Notes: a model not told the origin generated them from the sequence alone. Shown: positions 1 to 6,716, counted from the stretch's first letter. The stretch: DNA of 12,220 nucleotides from an uncultured Lachnospiraceae bacterium (GCA_910577735.1 CAJTOO010000051.1:1-12220); one strand, 5' to 3'. Made by a program: numbers and translations.

Positions 1-103
1 TCCTGTCACGCCATGCGTTGATAGCCGCAAAGCGTATGACGGTCTTGCAAAAGCCGTTGAACGTATACATGATATGTTCTTTGTATGCTTCTGTACAAGC
101 CAT
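1..103 (-). CDS. ICE-type sigma-70-like regulator, N-terminal part only
   Basis: Only the first 34 codons are in the window; the gene runs off the left edge. The start is the ATG at 103-101, preceded by a GGGGG ribosome binding site at 113-117. The peptide begins MACTEAYKEHIMYTF and ends in AAINAWRDR. From memory this resembles the N terminus of the small sigma-70-like/HTH proteins encoded in the regulatory modules of Tn916/Tn1549-type integrative conjugative elements in Clostridia. No functional region (sigma region 2 or 4) is visible, so the family rests on N-terminal resemblance alone. It is transcribed divergently from the WYL regulator at 233, and the two share a 129-bp intergenic region. 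It is the main reason for suspecting that the left part of the window is ICE DNA. Confidence 0.6.
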   Translation of the reverse strand, partial: MACTEAYKEHIMYTFNGFCKTVIRFAAINAWRDR

Positions 104-159
104 AAATGATTCCCCCTTTCTCCCACATGGGGCGTGCATGGTTTCGTTTTAATGCTATA

Positions 160-188
160 TTGCATTTGGTACATGGATAGTTTATCAT
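160..188 (+). promoter_or_regulatory. Predicted sigma-A promoter of the WYL regulator gene
   Basis: A -35 element TTGCAT (160-165) and a -10 element TATCAT (183-188) are separated by 17 bp. This predicts transcription from about 195, giving a ~38-nt leader that carries the AAGGAG ribosome binding site at 219-224. Both hexamers are two mismatches or fewer from consensus. No other promoter pair fits this gene as well. Confidence 0.5.
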
Positions 189-194
189 AGAATA

Positions 195-211
195 GTGACA
201 AGGGCTGTCAC
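195..211. promoter_or_regulatory. Palindrome at the predicted start site, probable operator
   Basis: A perfect inverted repeat GTGACA-N5-TGTCAC covers 195-211, directly on the predicted transcription start of the WYL regulator gene and upstream of the divergent sigma-like gene. A dimeric HTH regulator bound here would block the promoter, so autoregulation by the adjacent HTH-WYL protein is the simplest reading. This is inference from position and symmetry. The arms are only 6 bp. Confidence 0.5.
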
Positions 212-232
212 CATTCGGAAAGGAGTTCAAAA

Positions 233-1201
233 ATGTCAAAAGCAGAACGGCTTATCGAGATGATGATAACAATAAATGCAAAAAAAGATTTTACTGTAGG
301 CGAATTGGCAAATGAATTTTCCGTATCAAAAAGAACCATACTACGTGACTTGCAAGAATTGGAACAAGCTGGTTTCCCTCTTTACTCCGAAGTTGGGGCG
401 GCGGGTGGGTATCATATCTTAAAAGAACGCATTTTGCCGCCTATTGCTTTTTCAGAAAGCGAAGCAAAAGCTATTTTCTTTGCCTGTCAAGCCTTGCAAT
501 ATCACCGTGACTTGCCGTTTGAACAGGAAACCATATCCGTCCTAAAAAAATTTTTGAATTGTCTGCCATTAGATGTACAAAACAGTATTACGCAGATTCA
601 AAACAAGGTAGTATTTTGGATTCCAGACAGACATTGCGATTCGCCATTACTTAAATCAATGTTCCTTGTTGTGATAAACCGTCATGCCGCAACAATACGG
701 TATTCGTCAACATATTCTGAAAGTACACGCACAATTATACCTATCGGCTTATATGCTATGAATGGACTTTGGTATTGCCCCGCCTATTGTACAACGGCAA
801 ATCAAATCAGAGTATTCCGGGTTGACCGTATTAAAGAAATCATAGAGGAAAAGCCCTATCCAAAAGGGAAATACCCTATTCCTACGTCTATTCAAGAATA
901 TCTTGAAAAAACAGATGTTAGGAATGATTACCATATGAAAATCCAACTAACGGATATAGGCGTTAAACGCTGTGAAAGTGAATGTTTACTTGCAAGCGGA
1001 TTAACAACATTTCCAACGGGCGGCGGGATAATCGACATGGAAATAAATCATGCAGCTTTAGAATGGGTTGCCGATTATATATTGCCATTTGGGAACAACG
1101 CCACTGTGTTAGCACCATTGGAGCTAATAAAACTAATGCAGCAAAAAATATATGAATTACATCAGCATTATTGCAGTTTGGAAACAAGTATGAATGAATG
1201 A
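233..1201 (+). CDS. YafY-type HTH-WYL transcriptional regulator
   Basis: A 322-residue DNA-binding regulator starting at the ATG at 233, with AAGGAG at 219-224. Residues ~6-60 form a DeoR-like winged helix-turn-helix (HTH_11), with the recognition region around FSVSKRTILRDLQELEQAG. Residues ~137-210 match a WYL ligand-sensing domain: a basic IRYSS strand, then the IPIGLYAMNGLWYCPAYC region containing the degenerate tripeptide LWY, and RVFRVDRI closing the fold. Residues ~230-315 fit the C-terminal WCX extension. Length and domain order are normal for YafY-like proteins, which act as ligand-responsive repressors or activators and are common in mobile elements. A palindrome on its own promoter suggests autoregulation. 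Its target beyond itself is not evident: the divergent sigma-like gene is a candidate, and the kinase gene downstream is convergent and has its own TetR. The ligand is unknown. Confidence 0.88.
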   Translation: MSKAERLIEMMITINAKKDFTVGELANEFSVSKRTILRDLQELEQAGFPLYSEVGAAGGYHILKERILPPIAFSESEAKAIFFACQALQYHRDLPFEQETISVLKKFLNCLPLDVQNSITQIQNKVVFWIPDRHCDSPLLKSMFLVVINRHAATIRYSSTYSESTRTIIPIGLYAMNGLWYCPAYCTTANQIRVFRVDRIKEIIEEKPYPKGKYPIPTSIQEYLEKTDVRNDYHMKIQLTDIGVKRCESECLLASGLTTFPTGGGIIDMEINHAALEWVADYILPFGNNATVLAPLELIKLMQQKIYELHQHYCSLETSMNE

Positions 1202-1221
1202 GAGGGATTCCGTCGTCATCG

Positions 1222-1371
1222 GCATTGTGGGAATGTGTATAACTGGCTGTCTCATGGAATTGTGGGTAACTCTGTTTGCAGGACGTGGGAAAGCTGCACT
1301 TTAGCTTTTCCATGTGCTGTGAATAGAGTTATCCATGATTCCATAGCCTGTTATGCACATTTCCATAATGT
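1222..1371 (+). repeat. 150-nt imperfect hairpin between convergent genes
   Basis: The left arm 1222-1295 pairs with the right arm 1303-1371 around the 7-nt loop GCACTTT (1296-1302). By hand count there are 67 pairs (55 Watson-Crick, 12 G.U), two mismatches (T1244/T1349 and G1282/G1316) and one 5-nt bulge (1249-1253). Every non-Watson-Crick pair is G.U or U.G when read on the plus strand. The structure fills the gap between the 3' end of the WYL regulator (1201) and the 3' end of the kinase gene (1470). A U-rich run (TTTGTCTTTT) follows at 1371-1380, so a terminator role for plus-strand transcripts is possible, but the stem is several times longer than any ordinary terminator. Alternatives are a structured RNA, a single-strand origin of a conjugative element, or a MITE-like inverted repeat. 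Confidence 0.8.
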
Positions 1372-1469
1372 TTGTCTTTTGGTCTTTGGCTTCTTTGGTT
1401 CGGAATAGTGTGGTGCTGGCGGTCTATCTCTTGTTTTCGGTTGCTTGCTTCTTTACCGTACATGAGCAT

Positions 1470-4037
1470 TTATTCATTGAGTGTCACCTCCCCTGTTGCG
1501 CCGTCCACTGTTATCATTTGTCCGTTTTGTATGGTTCGCGTAGCAGTGTGTGTTGCCATGACAGCGGGGATACCATATTCACGGGCAACAATGCTTGAAT
1601 GGCTAAGAGGGCCGCCAATGTCTGTTACAATCGCACTTGCGGAGGCAAACAACTGCGTCCATGCGGGAGTTGTGGTAACGGCGACCAAGATACTTCCCGG
1701 CTGGAATTTCTCAAAATCTGCCGGGCTGTTCAGTACACAGGCGGGAGCCGTAACAACGCCTGGGCTGGTTCCTATGCCCATCAATACAATTTTCCCATCT
1801 TTCTGTATTTGAGTTGCATGTGATACGGCTTTTGTGCTTTTTTCCGGCAACATGGAAGGCGGCACATAACCCCGGAATGTATCATGCTCCGCTTGTCGAG
1901 TAGGGATTGCCTCACTCAGATCAGATAGGGGCATATTTTTATCAAGCTGTGTTATGAGCGTTTCCAATTCTGTCTTTGTGAGCCAGTAAATATCGTCCGG
2001 ATGTGAAATGGCTCCTCCAGTTAAGAGACGTTCAGAAATTTCCTGTAACATACGGCGAATCAGTGGGTGCCCCATCCCCATCAAATAAATAGCGTTTTCA
2101 CGCATGGGGGCAGTAGTTTGTGCCCAATGGAGCAGCTTCAAAAACAGCTTTTTACGGTGGCCGCCTATCTGTTGCAAAATCTCTTTTTCGGCCTGTTTCC
2201 TGCGCTTTTCAAATGTGATTTGGCGCGAATACGGATTTTCCCCTTTTTCCTCCAAAAATGCTTTTATGGATTCAAAGGTTGGCGTAAGCATCTCCTGTGG
2301 TGTGGCATATGCAAAATCAAATTCATACGCAGTACAGCCAAATTCTTTGAAATAGGCGTTAATCCGGCTTTTCCACTCCATCCATACCTCCTGCGAAACT
2401 TCCGCAGGCAAAATGGAGGACTTGAAATCTTCTGCTATCTTTGCTGCAGGATTGCTTTTCAGATAGAAGCCTAAAGTGTTACTTTGCTTTGCCCATTCCG
2501 AAAGGTCCCACAGGTTCTTTTCCGATTGCAGAGCAATCGTATCAAACCCAAGCAAGAGAACGGAAATATCCGTTATGCCAGCACGGCGGGCCGCACCCTG
2601 AAAGAATTTTGTGAATATCGTTTCGCTAATCGATGCGGCGGGCAATGTAAGCTGAATCCTTGTGAAATAAATACATGCGGCGTAAAATACGGCTTGAATG
2701 CCCTCCATAATCTGCTTGGCGCTTAACGTATGCAGGGATGTTTCGTCCCACTGCCTCACCACATCTTCAAATTCTTTTCTTGCCGCTTCAAAGCGCATAA
2801 TGCTGTTCGTAAGCGTCCGGCGCAAAGAGCGGGGGGAAAGGGATTTTACAGCAATTAAAAGAGGCTTTGCCTTAGCGGAAAGATAGACATAACCATTGAT
2901 TATCGTGTATGCCCCATTGTCTGGCAGCAGCTTTTTTGCGCTTGTACCAAACATATCCACCCATAAAAGCGCCGACGCACGGTTGACTAATTCAAGGCCA
3001 AGAGTGGCGAACAGAGGCGTGACTGGGTTTGGCAGGTGTTCTGCCAGACTGCCCTTTGTGTAAACTACATTCTTTTCCGGCAATACCCACTCCGGCGGTA
3101 AGACAGTAATGGGGCGGGCCTGAACAATATACAACTTATCTTTTTCCAGCGCCCATTCTATATCCATAGGCATTCGATAATATTTCTCAATTTTATTTCC
3201 AAGCTGCGTCAGCCGCATGACTTGATTGCGGGTAAGAGCAGGTTTTTTACGGAGCCGTCCGGGGACAGGGATTTCTTCCGTTCCGTCTAAGGTGCGAACC
3301 GTCATAATCTCTTTGTTTGCCACTTCATATGACACGATTCGGACGGCGCTCTTGTCCGTAACGATTGTATCAGGGGTGACTAAGCTGGAAACCACCGCTT
3401 CACCAAGCCCCCATGCGGCGTTTATAATCATTTCGTTACGTCTGCCGTTCATGGGGTTGATTGTAAACATAACACCAGAAGCATCAGAAAACGCCAACTT
3501 TTGTACGACTACGGCAAGGGCCACAAGCTCCTGCCTGATATGATTCTTTATGCGGTAAGCAATCGCACGAGCTGTCCACAGGGATGCCCAGCATCGCTTT
3601 ACAGCGTCAAGGACTTCGTTCTCACCTTGTATATTGAGGTACGTGTCCTGCTGGCCCGCAAAAGAAGCATCGGGTAAATCCTCCGCAGTCGCGGAGGATC
3701 GGACAGCCACCGAAACATTTCCTAATCCGGCATAAGCGGTTTTTATTGCCGCCGATACTTCCTGCGGCATTTTTCCATTATGAAAAAGTTGACCAATCTG
3801 CTTGGATATATCTTCAAGTTGGCTGGTACTGTTGGAATCTGTGCCCTCCAGCAATGCTTTGATGTAAGGCTGAATCTGGTTCGCTTCAACAAAAATCCGG
3901 TATGAAGCAGTTGTAACATGAAAACCGTCCGGCACAGGGATACCCGCTGTCAATAGCTTTGATAAAGACATACCTTTTCCGCCAACCATTTCAAGTGATG
4001 CCTGTTTATGCTCCAAAGACAGGATATAGGGGTTCAT
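1470..4037 (-). CDS. PEP/pyruvate-binding kinase, rifampicin phosphotransferase-like
   Basis: An 855-residue dikinase-type phosphotransferase. The start is the ATG at 4037, seven bases after AAGGAGGTG; an upstream ATG at 4055 contains that ribosome binding site, so it is rejected. Residues 1-310 form a PPDK-type ATP-grasp domain, with VGGKGMSLSKL at 18-28, AVRSSATAEDLPDASFAGQ at 111-129, DIEWAL at 292-297 and QARPIT at 306-311. Residues ~320-740 are a large middle domain. The C terminus is the swivelling phosphohistidine domain, with GGPLSHSSIVAREYG carrying the likely catalytic His813, 42 residues from the end. The C-terminal TIM-barrel PEP-binding domain of PEP synthase and PPDK is absent. 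This order (ATP domain, substrate domain, His domain) and the length are those of rifampicin phosphotransferase, which inactivates rifamycins with ATP. The substrate cannot be read from sequence. The gene overlaps tetR by 32 bp and is evidently co-transcribed with it. Confidence 0.85.
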   Translation of the reverse strand: MNPYILSLEHKQASLEMVGGKGMSLSKLLTAGIPVPDGFHVTTASYRIFVEANQIQPYIKALLEGTDSNSTSQLEDISKQIGQLFHNGKMPQEVSAAIKTAYAGLGNVSVAVRSSATAEDLPDASFAGQQDTYLNIQGENEVLDAVKRCWASLWTARAIAYRIKNHIRQELVALAVVVQKLAFSDASGVMFTINPMNGRRNEMIINAAWGLGEAVVSSLVTPDTIVTDKSAVRIVSYEVANKEIMTVRTLDGTEEIPVPGRLRKKPALTRNQVMRLTQLGNKIEKYYRMPMDIEWALEKDKLYIVQARPITVLPPEWVLPEKNVVYTKGSLAEHLPNPVTPLFATLGLELVNRASALLWVDMFGTSAKKLLPDNGAYTIINGYVYLSAKAKPLLIAVKSLSPRSLRRTLTNSIMRFEAARKEFEDVVRQWDETSLHTLSAKQIMEGIQAVFYAACIYFTRIQLTLPAASISETIFTKFFQGAARRAGITDISVLLLGFDTIALQSEKNLWDLSEWAKQSNTLGFYLKSNPAAKIAEDFKSSILPAEVSQEVWMEWKSRINAYFKEFGCTAYEFDFAYATPQEMLTPTFESIKAFLEEKGENPYSRQITFEKRRKQAEKEILQQIGGHRKKLFLKLLHWAQTTAPMRENAIYLMGMGHPLIRRMLQEISERLLTGGAISHPDDIYWLTKTELETLITQLDKNMPLSDLSEAIPTRQAEHDTFRGYVPPSMLPEKSTKAVSHATQIQKDGKIVLMGIGTSPGVVTAPACVLNSPADFEKFQPGSILVAVTTTPAWTQLFASASAIVTDIGGPLSHSSIVAREYGIPAVMATHTATRTIQNGQMITVDGATGEVTLNE

Positions 4038-4644
4038 TTTTTTCACCTCCTTCATTCATAATTCCGTGTAGAAATATATTGATTGTTTCATCCAGCATCT
4101 TTAACTCACTGGCTGATGGCCGGGAAGTATAGACAATGGAGAGCATGGAGTTAATCAACAGGCGCACCACAAGGTCAGAATCTGTTTTGCGAAAAACACC
4201 TTTGGCCACTCCGCCTTCAATCACGGTCTTGATAGTATTGTGGTATTCGTAACGTATTGTTTTCAGACGCTTCCGATACTCTTCTTCCAAGTAGTCAGAT
4301 TCGGCATGAAGCCACATTAGTACAATCCTATACTGATGTGGCACTTTAAGCTGATTGTGCATGATTTTTCTAAGGCATAGTTCCGGCAAAGGTTCATTGT
4401 CAATAATTCTGTGAACCTGCTCTATGATTTCCTCAAATTTTTTCTCCATTGCATATACAGCAATCTCGTCTTTTGTTTTGAAAAAATCGTATAGACTGGA
4501 CTTTCCCATTTTCGCTAAGTCTGCAATTCCCCGCATAGATGTTTTTTGAAACCCATTTTCAGCAATAAGGCGCAACGCAATATCAACTATTTCGCTTCGA
4601 CGTGCTGCCTGTTGTTCGGGTGTAAGTGTAATTCCTTTTGGCAT
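4006..4644 (-). CDS. TetR/AcrR-family transcriptional regulator
   Basis: A 212-residue regulator starting at the ATG at 4644, with GGGAGG at 4654-4659. Residues ~15-60 form the TetR_N helix-turn-helix: RSEIVDIALRLIAENGF, then TSMRGIADLAKMGKSSLYDFF, in which the recognition helix and the YDFF turn are typical. The rest is a helical ligand-binding and dimerisation domain without a recognisable signature. It is the first gene of an operon with the RPH-like kinase; the genes overlap by 32 bp, so the kinase ribosome binding site lies inside this coding region. Two palindromes at its promoter indicate autorepression and co-repression of the kinase, relieved by a ligand that may be the kinase substrate. 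That last step is inference from the common layout of TetR-controlled resistance genes. Confidence 0.92.
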   Translation of the reverse strand: MPKGITLTPEQQAARRSEIVDIALRLIAENGFQKTSMRGIADLAKMGKSSLYDFFKTKDEIAVYAMEKKFEEIIEQVHRIIDNEPLPELCLRKIMHNQLKVPHQYRIVLMWLHAESDYLEEEYRKRLKTIRYEYHNTIKTVIEGGVAKGVFRKTDSDLVVRLLINSMLSIVYTSRPSASELKMLDETINIFLHGIMNEGGEKNEPLYPVFGA

Positions 4645-4662
4645 CTGACAAAACCTCCCAGT

Positions 4663-4721
4663 AGCGACCGATGGTCGTTTATTACGTTTTAATTATATAG
4701 CGACCGACGGTCGCTTGTCAA
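4663..4721 (-). promoter_or_regulatory. tetR-kinase promoter with two TetR operators
   Basis: On the minus strand a perfect -35 TTGACA (4721-4716) and a perfect -10 TATAAT (4697-4692) are 18 bp apart. The spacer is filled by operator B (4699-4715), a perfect 17-bp palindrome AGCGACCGACGGTCGCT with 8-bp arms. A second, imperfect copy, operator A (4663-4679, AGCGACCGATGGTCGTT), lies just downstream of the predicted start (~4685) in the 5' leader. Their centres are 36 bp apart. GACCG-type palindromes of this length are usual for TetR/AcrR regulators. The layout predicts tight repression of a very strong promoter. Confidence 0.88.
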
Positions 4722-4725
4722 GATT

Positions 4726-4857
4726 GAAATTTCTTCCTGCATATACTGCCCAATAGAAAAGGGATGTTTCGGCCATGGCTCTAAACGGCAAGCGTTCCAA
4801 GTGTCTATACACTTGCGAATTTTCCACGTTCCGGCTCCCGCCGAAACCCGAAATTTC
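4726..4857. other. Unassigned GC-richer segment bracketed by GAAATTTC
   Basis: The stretch between the tetR promoter and the terminator at 4964 has no convincing gene. Within it, 4726-4857 is richer in G+C than its surroundings and is bracketed by the octamer GAAATTTC (4726-4733 and 4850-4857). It also holds a palindrome CAAGTGT-CTAT-ACACTTG at 4798-4815. Two overlapping minus-strand frames are open here, but they lack a ribosome binding site and run into the tetR promoter. It may be the remnant of a gene or of a small insertion. I see nothing in 4858-4963. Confidence 0.3.
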
Positions 4858-4963
4858 CCAGCCGGCAGCATCGTTGTCTTTTCCGGTCTGATACGATATT
4901 CTAAAGATAGAAAAAGAGACAGAGAACCCCAATGTCATTAAGACAATCGTTTTTATACAAAAC

Positions 4964-5008
4964 AAAAAAGCCCACCTGCTACATACAAAACAAACAGGTG
5001 GACTTTTT
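4964..5008. terminator. Two-way rho-independent terminator after the abiE operon
   Basis: The stem CCACCTG (4972-4978) pairs with CAGGTGG (4995-5001) around a 16-nt loop. After one C/A mismatch it continues with G-C and an A-run/T-run pairing (4964-4970 with 5003-5008). On the minus strand the stem is followed by CTTTTTTGTTTTG, a good terminator for abiEii, which ends at 5177; on the plus strand it is followed by CTTTTT. It probably also separates the abiE operon from tetR transcription. The 168 bp between it and abiEii hold nothing recognisable. Confidence 0.75.
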
Positions 5009-5176
5009 CATGTTTTTAGGAATTTTAGTATCTTGCTTTAGACACAATTTTGGCTCTGACATATTACTTCCATGCAGTTTCACCTGTTCATTATATATCT
5101 TTGTAAAGGCCAAATATTGATTTATGACATCTCTTTCTTTGCACAAATTAGCTTCAACATCTTCCTAATGTATTCT

Positions 5177-6025
5177 TCACCTTGTCATAACGTAATCCAT
5201 GATATATTTAACAGAATTACAAGTATCTTCAAAAGTAATATCTTTTGCATAATCAAAATTTTTCTGATACTTTTTCCAAAGGTTCTGCATCTGTGGATTA
5301 TTCCTGATCTCCTTAATGATTTCCACATAATTTTGCATCACCTGGCTACTGCCCCTCTTTGCACTTGTCTGCTCCAATGCTCGTTTCAAAATATTTTTAT
5401 CACATTCATTTCCACGCAAAGCAAAGATGGTATGTATATCATAAAAATCTCTTGGGCGGGTATTGGCAATGCTGCGTGATAATACAGTTTCTATTTTTTC
5501 TGCCAGGACTGTTTCCAGATTATAAGCCAATATACTTAATGGCCTGTCATCAAAGAGAAGTTTAAATGTATATTCTATTTCTTTCGGTGTGATTATATCC
5601 CCAGTCGTAACATCTACCGTCAGAGGTACACTGATGGGAGGATAATTCGCTTTTAAAGAAACACGTATGCCGGGATAATCATCCGTTTCACGAATATCAT
5701 AAATATCTTCTAAAGTAAAGCTCACATCATCCTCTATTTCAACAGCGCATATTTCCTTAAAAACCTTTCGGATTGATTCATGGGTTAATGTAAAGCCTTT
5801 TATTGTTGTATCCAGATCCATCGTTGTCCTGGTATCCAGCCCAACAATTACCGATATTAAGAATCCGCCTTTTAATATAAAATTGTTTTTATATGTTGAT
5901 AGCGAAATTCTTTCCAGCAACCGTTCCAACATGTAGTTCTGCATGACAAGCTGGGCAGAAATATTTTTCTCTGCTGCCTTTTTCTTAATGAATGCTTTAA
6001 GCTGCATTGGATTTCTGGTTATCAT
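5177..6025 (-). CDS. abiEii: AbiEii nucleotidyltransferase toxin
   Basis: A 282-residue member of the AbiEii/AbiGii (DUF1814) nucleotidyltransferase toxin family. The active-site elements are visible: LKGG at 51-54, the metal-binding TMDLD (Asp70, Asp72) at 68-72, a third acidic strand PLTVDVT with Asp138, a conserved Glu171/Lys177 helix (ETVLAEKIETVL), and RPRDFYD at 190-196. Known relatives (AbiE, MenT) transfer nucleotides to RNA such as tRNA acceptor ends and stop growth, giving abortive phage defence or element maintenance. The start ATG at 6025 overlaps the abiEi stop by 4 bp (ATGA), with GGAGG seven bases upstream, so translation is coupled to the antitoxin. All key residues appear intact, and length is normal. 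A two-way terminator follows at 4964-5008. Confidence 0.92.
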   Translation of the reverse strand: MITRNPMQLKAFIKKKAAEKNISAQLVMQNYMLERLLERISLSTYKNNFILKGGFLISVIVGLDTRTTMDLDTTIKGFTLTHESIRKVFKEICAVEIEDDVSFTLEDIYDIRETDDYPGIRVSLKANYPPISVPLTVDVTTGDIITPKEIEYTFKLLFDDRPLSILAYNLETVLAEKIETVLSRSIANTRPRDFYDIHTIFALRGNECDKNILKRALEQTSAKRGSSQVMQNYVEIIKEIRNNPQMQNLWKKYQKNFDYAKDITFEDTCNSVKYIMDYVMTR

Positions 6026-6615
6026 AACAGCACCTCCATGTAATGTAATATCTTTGGTTTTACTCTAAGCTGCTCCGCATATTTCATCAACTTGTGTATA
6101 TCTTTTTCCTTAGAAGCCGCATACCGTTTCATTGCTCCATTTACAATCTGAATATCACTGCCGCTGCCACGCACAATGTCACATAATGTTCTTTCGAGAT
6201 TGTATATTTTGATGGGATTCCCGCAGGGCGACTTTATTTCAATGATTCCAAGTGCATAATTATCTGGCACAACTCGTTTCACAATAATATTTTCCTGTTT
6301 AAGAGAAGGCGCATTATACCCTTTTGGAAAAGTCATTGTATATTTTGCCGGTGTCCTGTCGGAATATCCTAAAAGGTACAACGCTGTATCATGAGAATAG
6401 ATGCCTCGTCCATACCTGCACTGCAACAGATGGATGTCATCTTCCCATATATCACTCCGTATATAAAGCCCTCGTCCATAACGATATAATTCTCCATCCT
6501 TTACAAGCTTCTGCAATATGCTTCGGTGCATTCCGGATTCTGTTATCTGTCTGGCCGTAATAGTACCATCCGGCGAATTTTCCAAAAGGGTTTTTATTGT
6601 GTTCTCAGTTCTCAT
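6022..6615 (-). CDS. abiEi: AbiEi antitoxin and autorepressor
   Basis: A 197-residue type IV antitoxin. I start it at the ATG at 6615, eight bases after AAGGAG (6625-6630), rather than at the GTG at 6624, which abuts the ribosome binding site. Residues ~3-52 are a winged helix (ITARQITESGMHRSILQKL, then the wing YRYGRGLYI). The C-terminal domain carries the family signature YNLERTLCDIVRG at 138-150. AbiEi proteins repress their own operon through the winged helix and counter the AbiEii enzyme through the C-terminal domain. The stop overlaps the toxin start by 4 bp. The promoter has matched palindromes suited to binding by this protein. Confidence 0.92.
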   Translation of the reverse strand: MRTENTIKTLLENSPDGTITARQITESGMHRSILQKLVKDGELYRYGRGLYIRSDIWEDDIHLLQCRYGRGIYSHDTALYLLGYSDRTPAKYTMTFPKGYNAPSLKQENIIVKRVVPDNYALGIIEIKSPCGNPIKIYNLERTLCDIVRGSGSDIQIVNGAMKRYAASKEKDIHKLMKYAEQLRVKPKILHYMEVLL

Positions 6616-6635
6616 GACAGTCACTCCTTATTATA

Positions 6636-6716
6636 CACATTATATTGTATATAAATAATGTGTCATTGTCAAGTTTTATGATACATAAGCACATTAAATT
6701 TAGTAAAAATAATGTG
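6636..6716. promoter_or_regulatory. Two matched 27-bp palindromes, probable AbiEi operators
   Basis: The half-site CACATTA/TAATGTG occurs four times: 6636-6642, 6656-6662, 6690-6696 and 6710-6716. It forms two palindromes CACATTA-N13-TAATGTG (6636-6662 and 6690-6716) with identical internal spacing, exactly 54 bp apart. The first brackets the -10 element and its arms extend to 9 bp (6635-6643 with 6655-6663). The right half of each lies in a 19-nt direct repeat (6654-6672 and 6708-6726, 18 of 19 identical). Characterised AbiEi repressors bind two inverted repeats at their own promoter, which this matches. Confidence 0.75.
6644..6672 (-). promoter_or_regulatory. abiE operon promoter
   Basis: On the minus strand a perfect -35 TTGACA (6672-6667) and a -10 TACAAT (6649-6644) are 17 bp apart. 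Transcription should start near 6637, leaving a ~20-nt leader with AAGGAG before the ATG at 6615. A second TTGACA (6726-6721) lies inside a near-identical 19-nt repeat upstream but lacks a good -10. Confidence 0.8.

Noticed and set aside
6..239. 77-codon minus-strand frame at the left edge
   Set aside because: It overlaps the sigma-like gene in another frame, has no ribosome binding site, and crosses the regulator's promoter and operator.
1222..1371. The long hairpin as a retron msd or group II intron
   Set aside because: There is no reverse transcriptase in the window, and I see no intron domain V-like element or exon-binding context.
1329..1469. 46-codon minus-strand frame after the kinase gene (starts MLMYGKEASN)
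   Set aside because: It has no spaced ribosome binding site and runs into the hairpin arm; composition gives no family. Kept only as a remote possibility.
1353..3543. Several plus-strand frames of 60-146 codons opposite the kinase gene
   Set aside because: They are antisense shadows of a well-supported 855-residue gene and lack translation signals.
4689..4965. Two minus-strand frames of 60 and 90 codons upstream of tetR
   Set aside because: They overlap each other and the tetR promoter and lack ribosome binding sites. The underlying DNA is reported as an unassigned segment instead.
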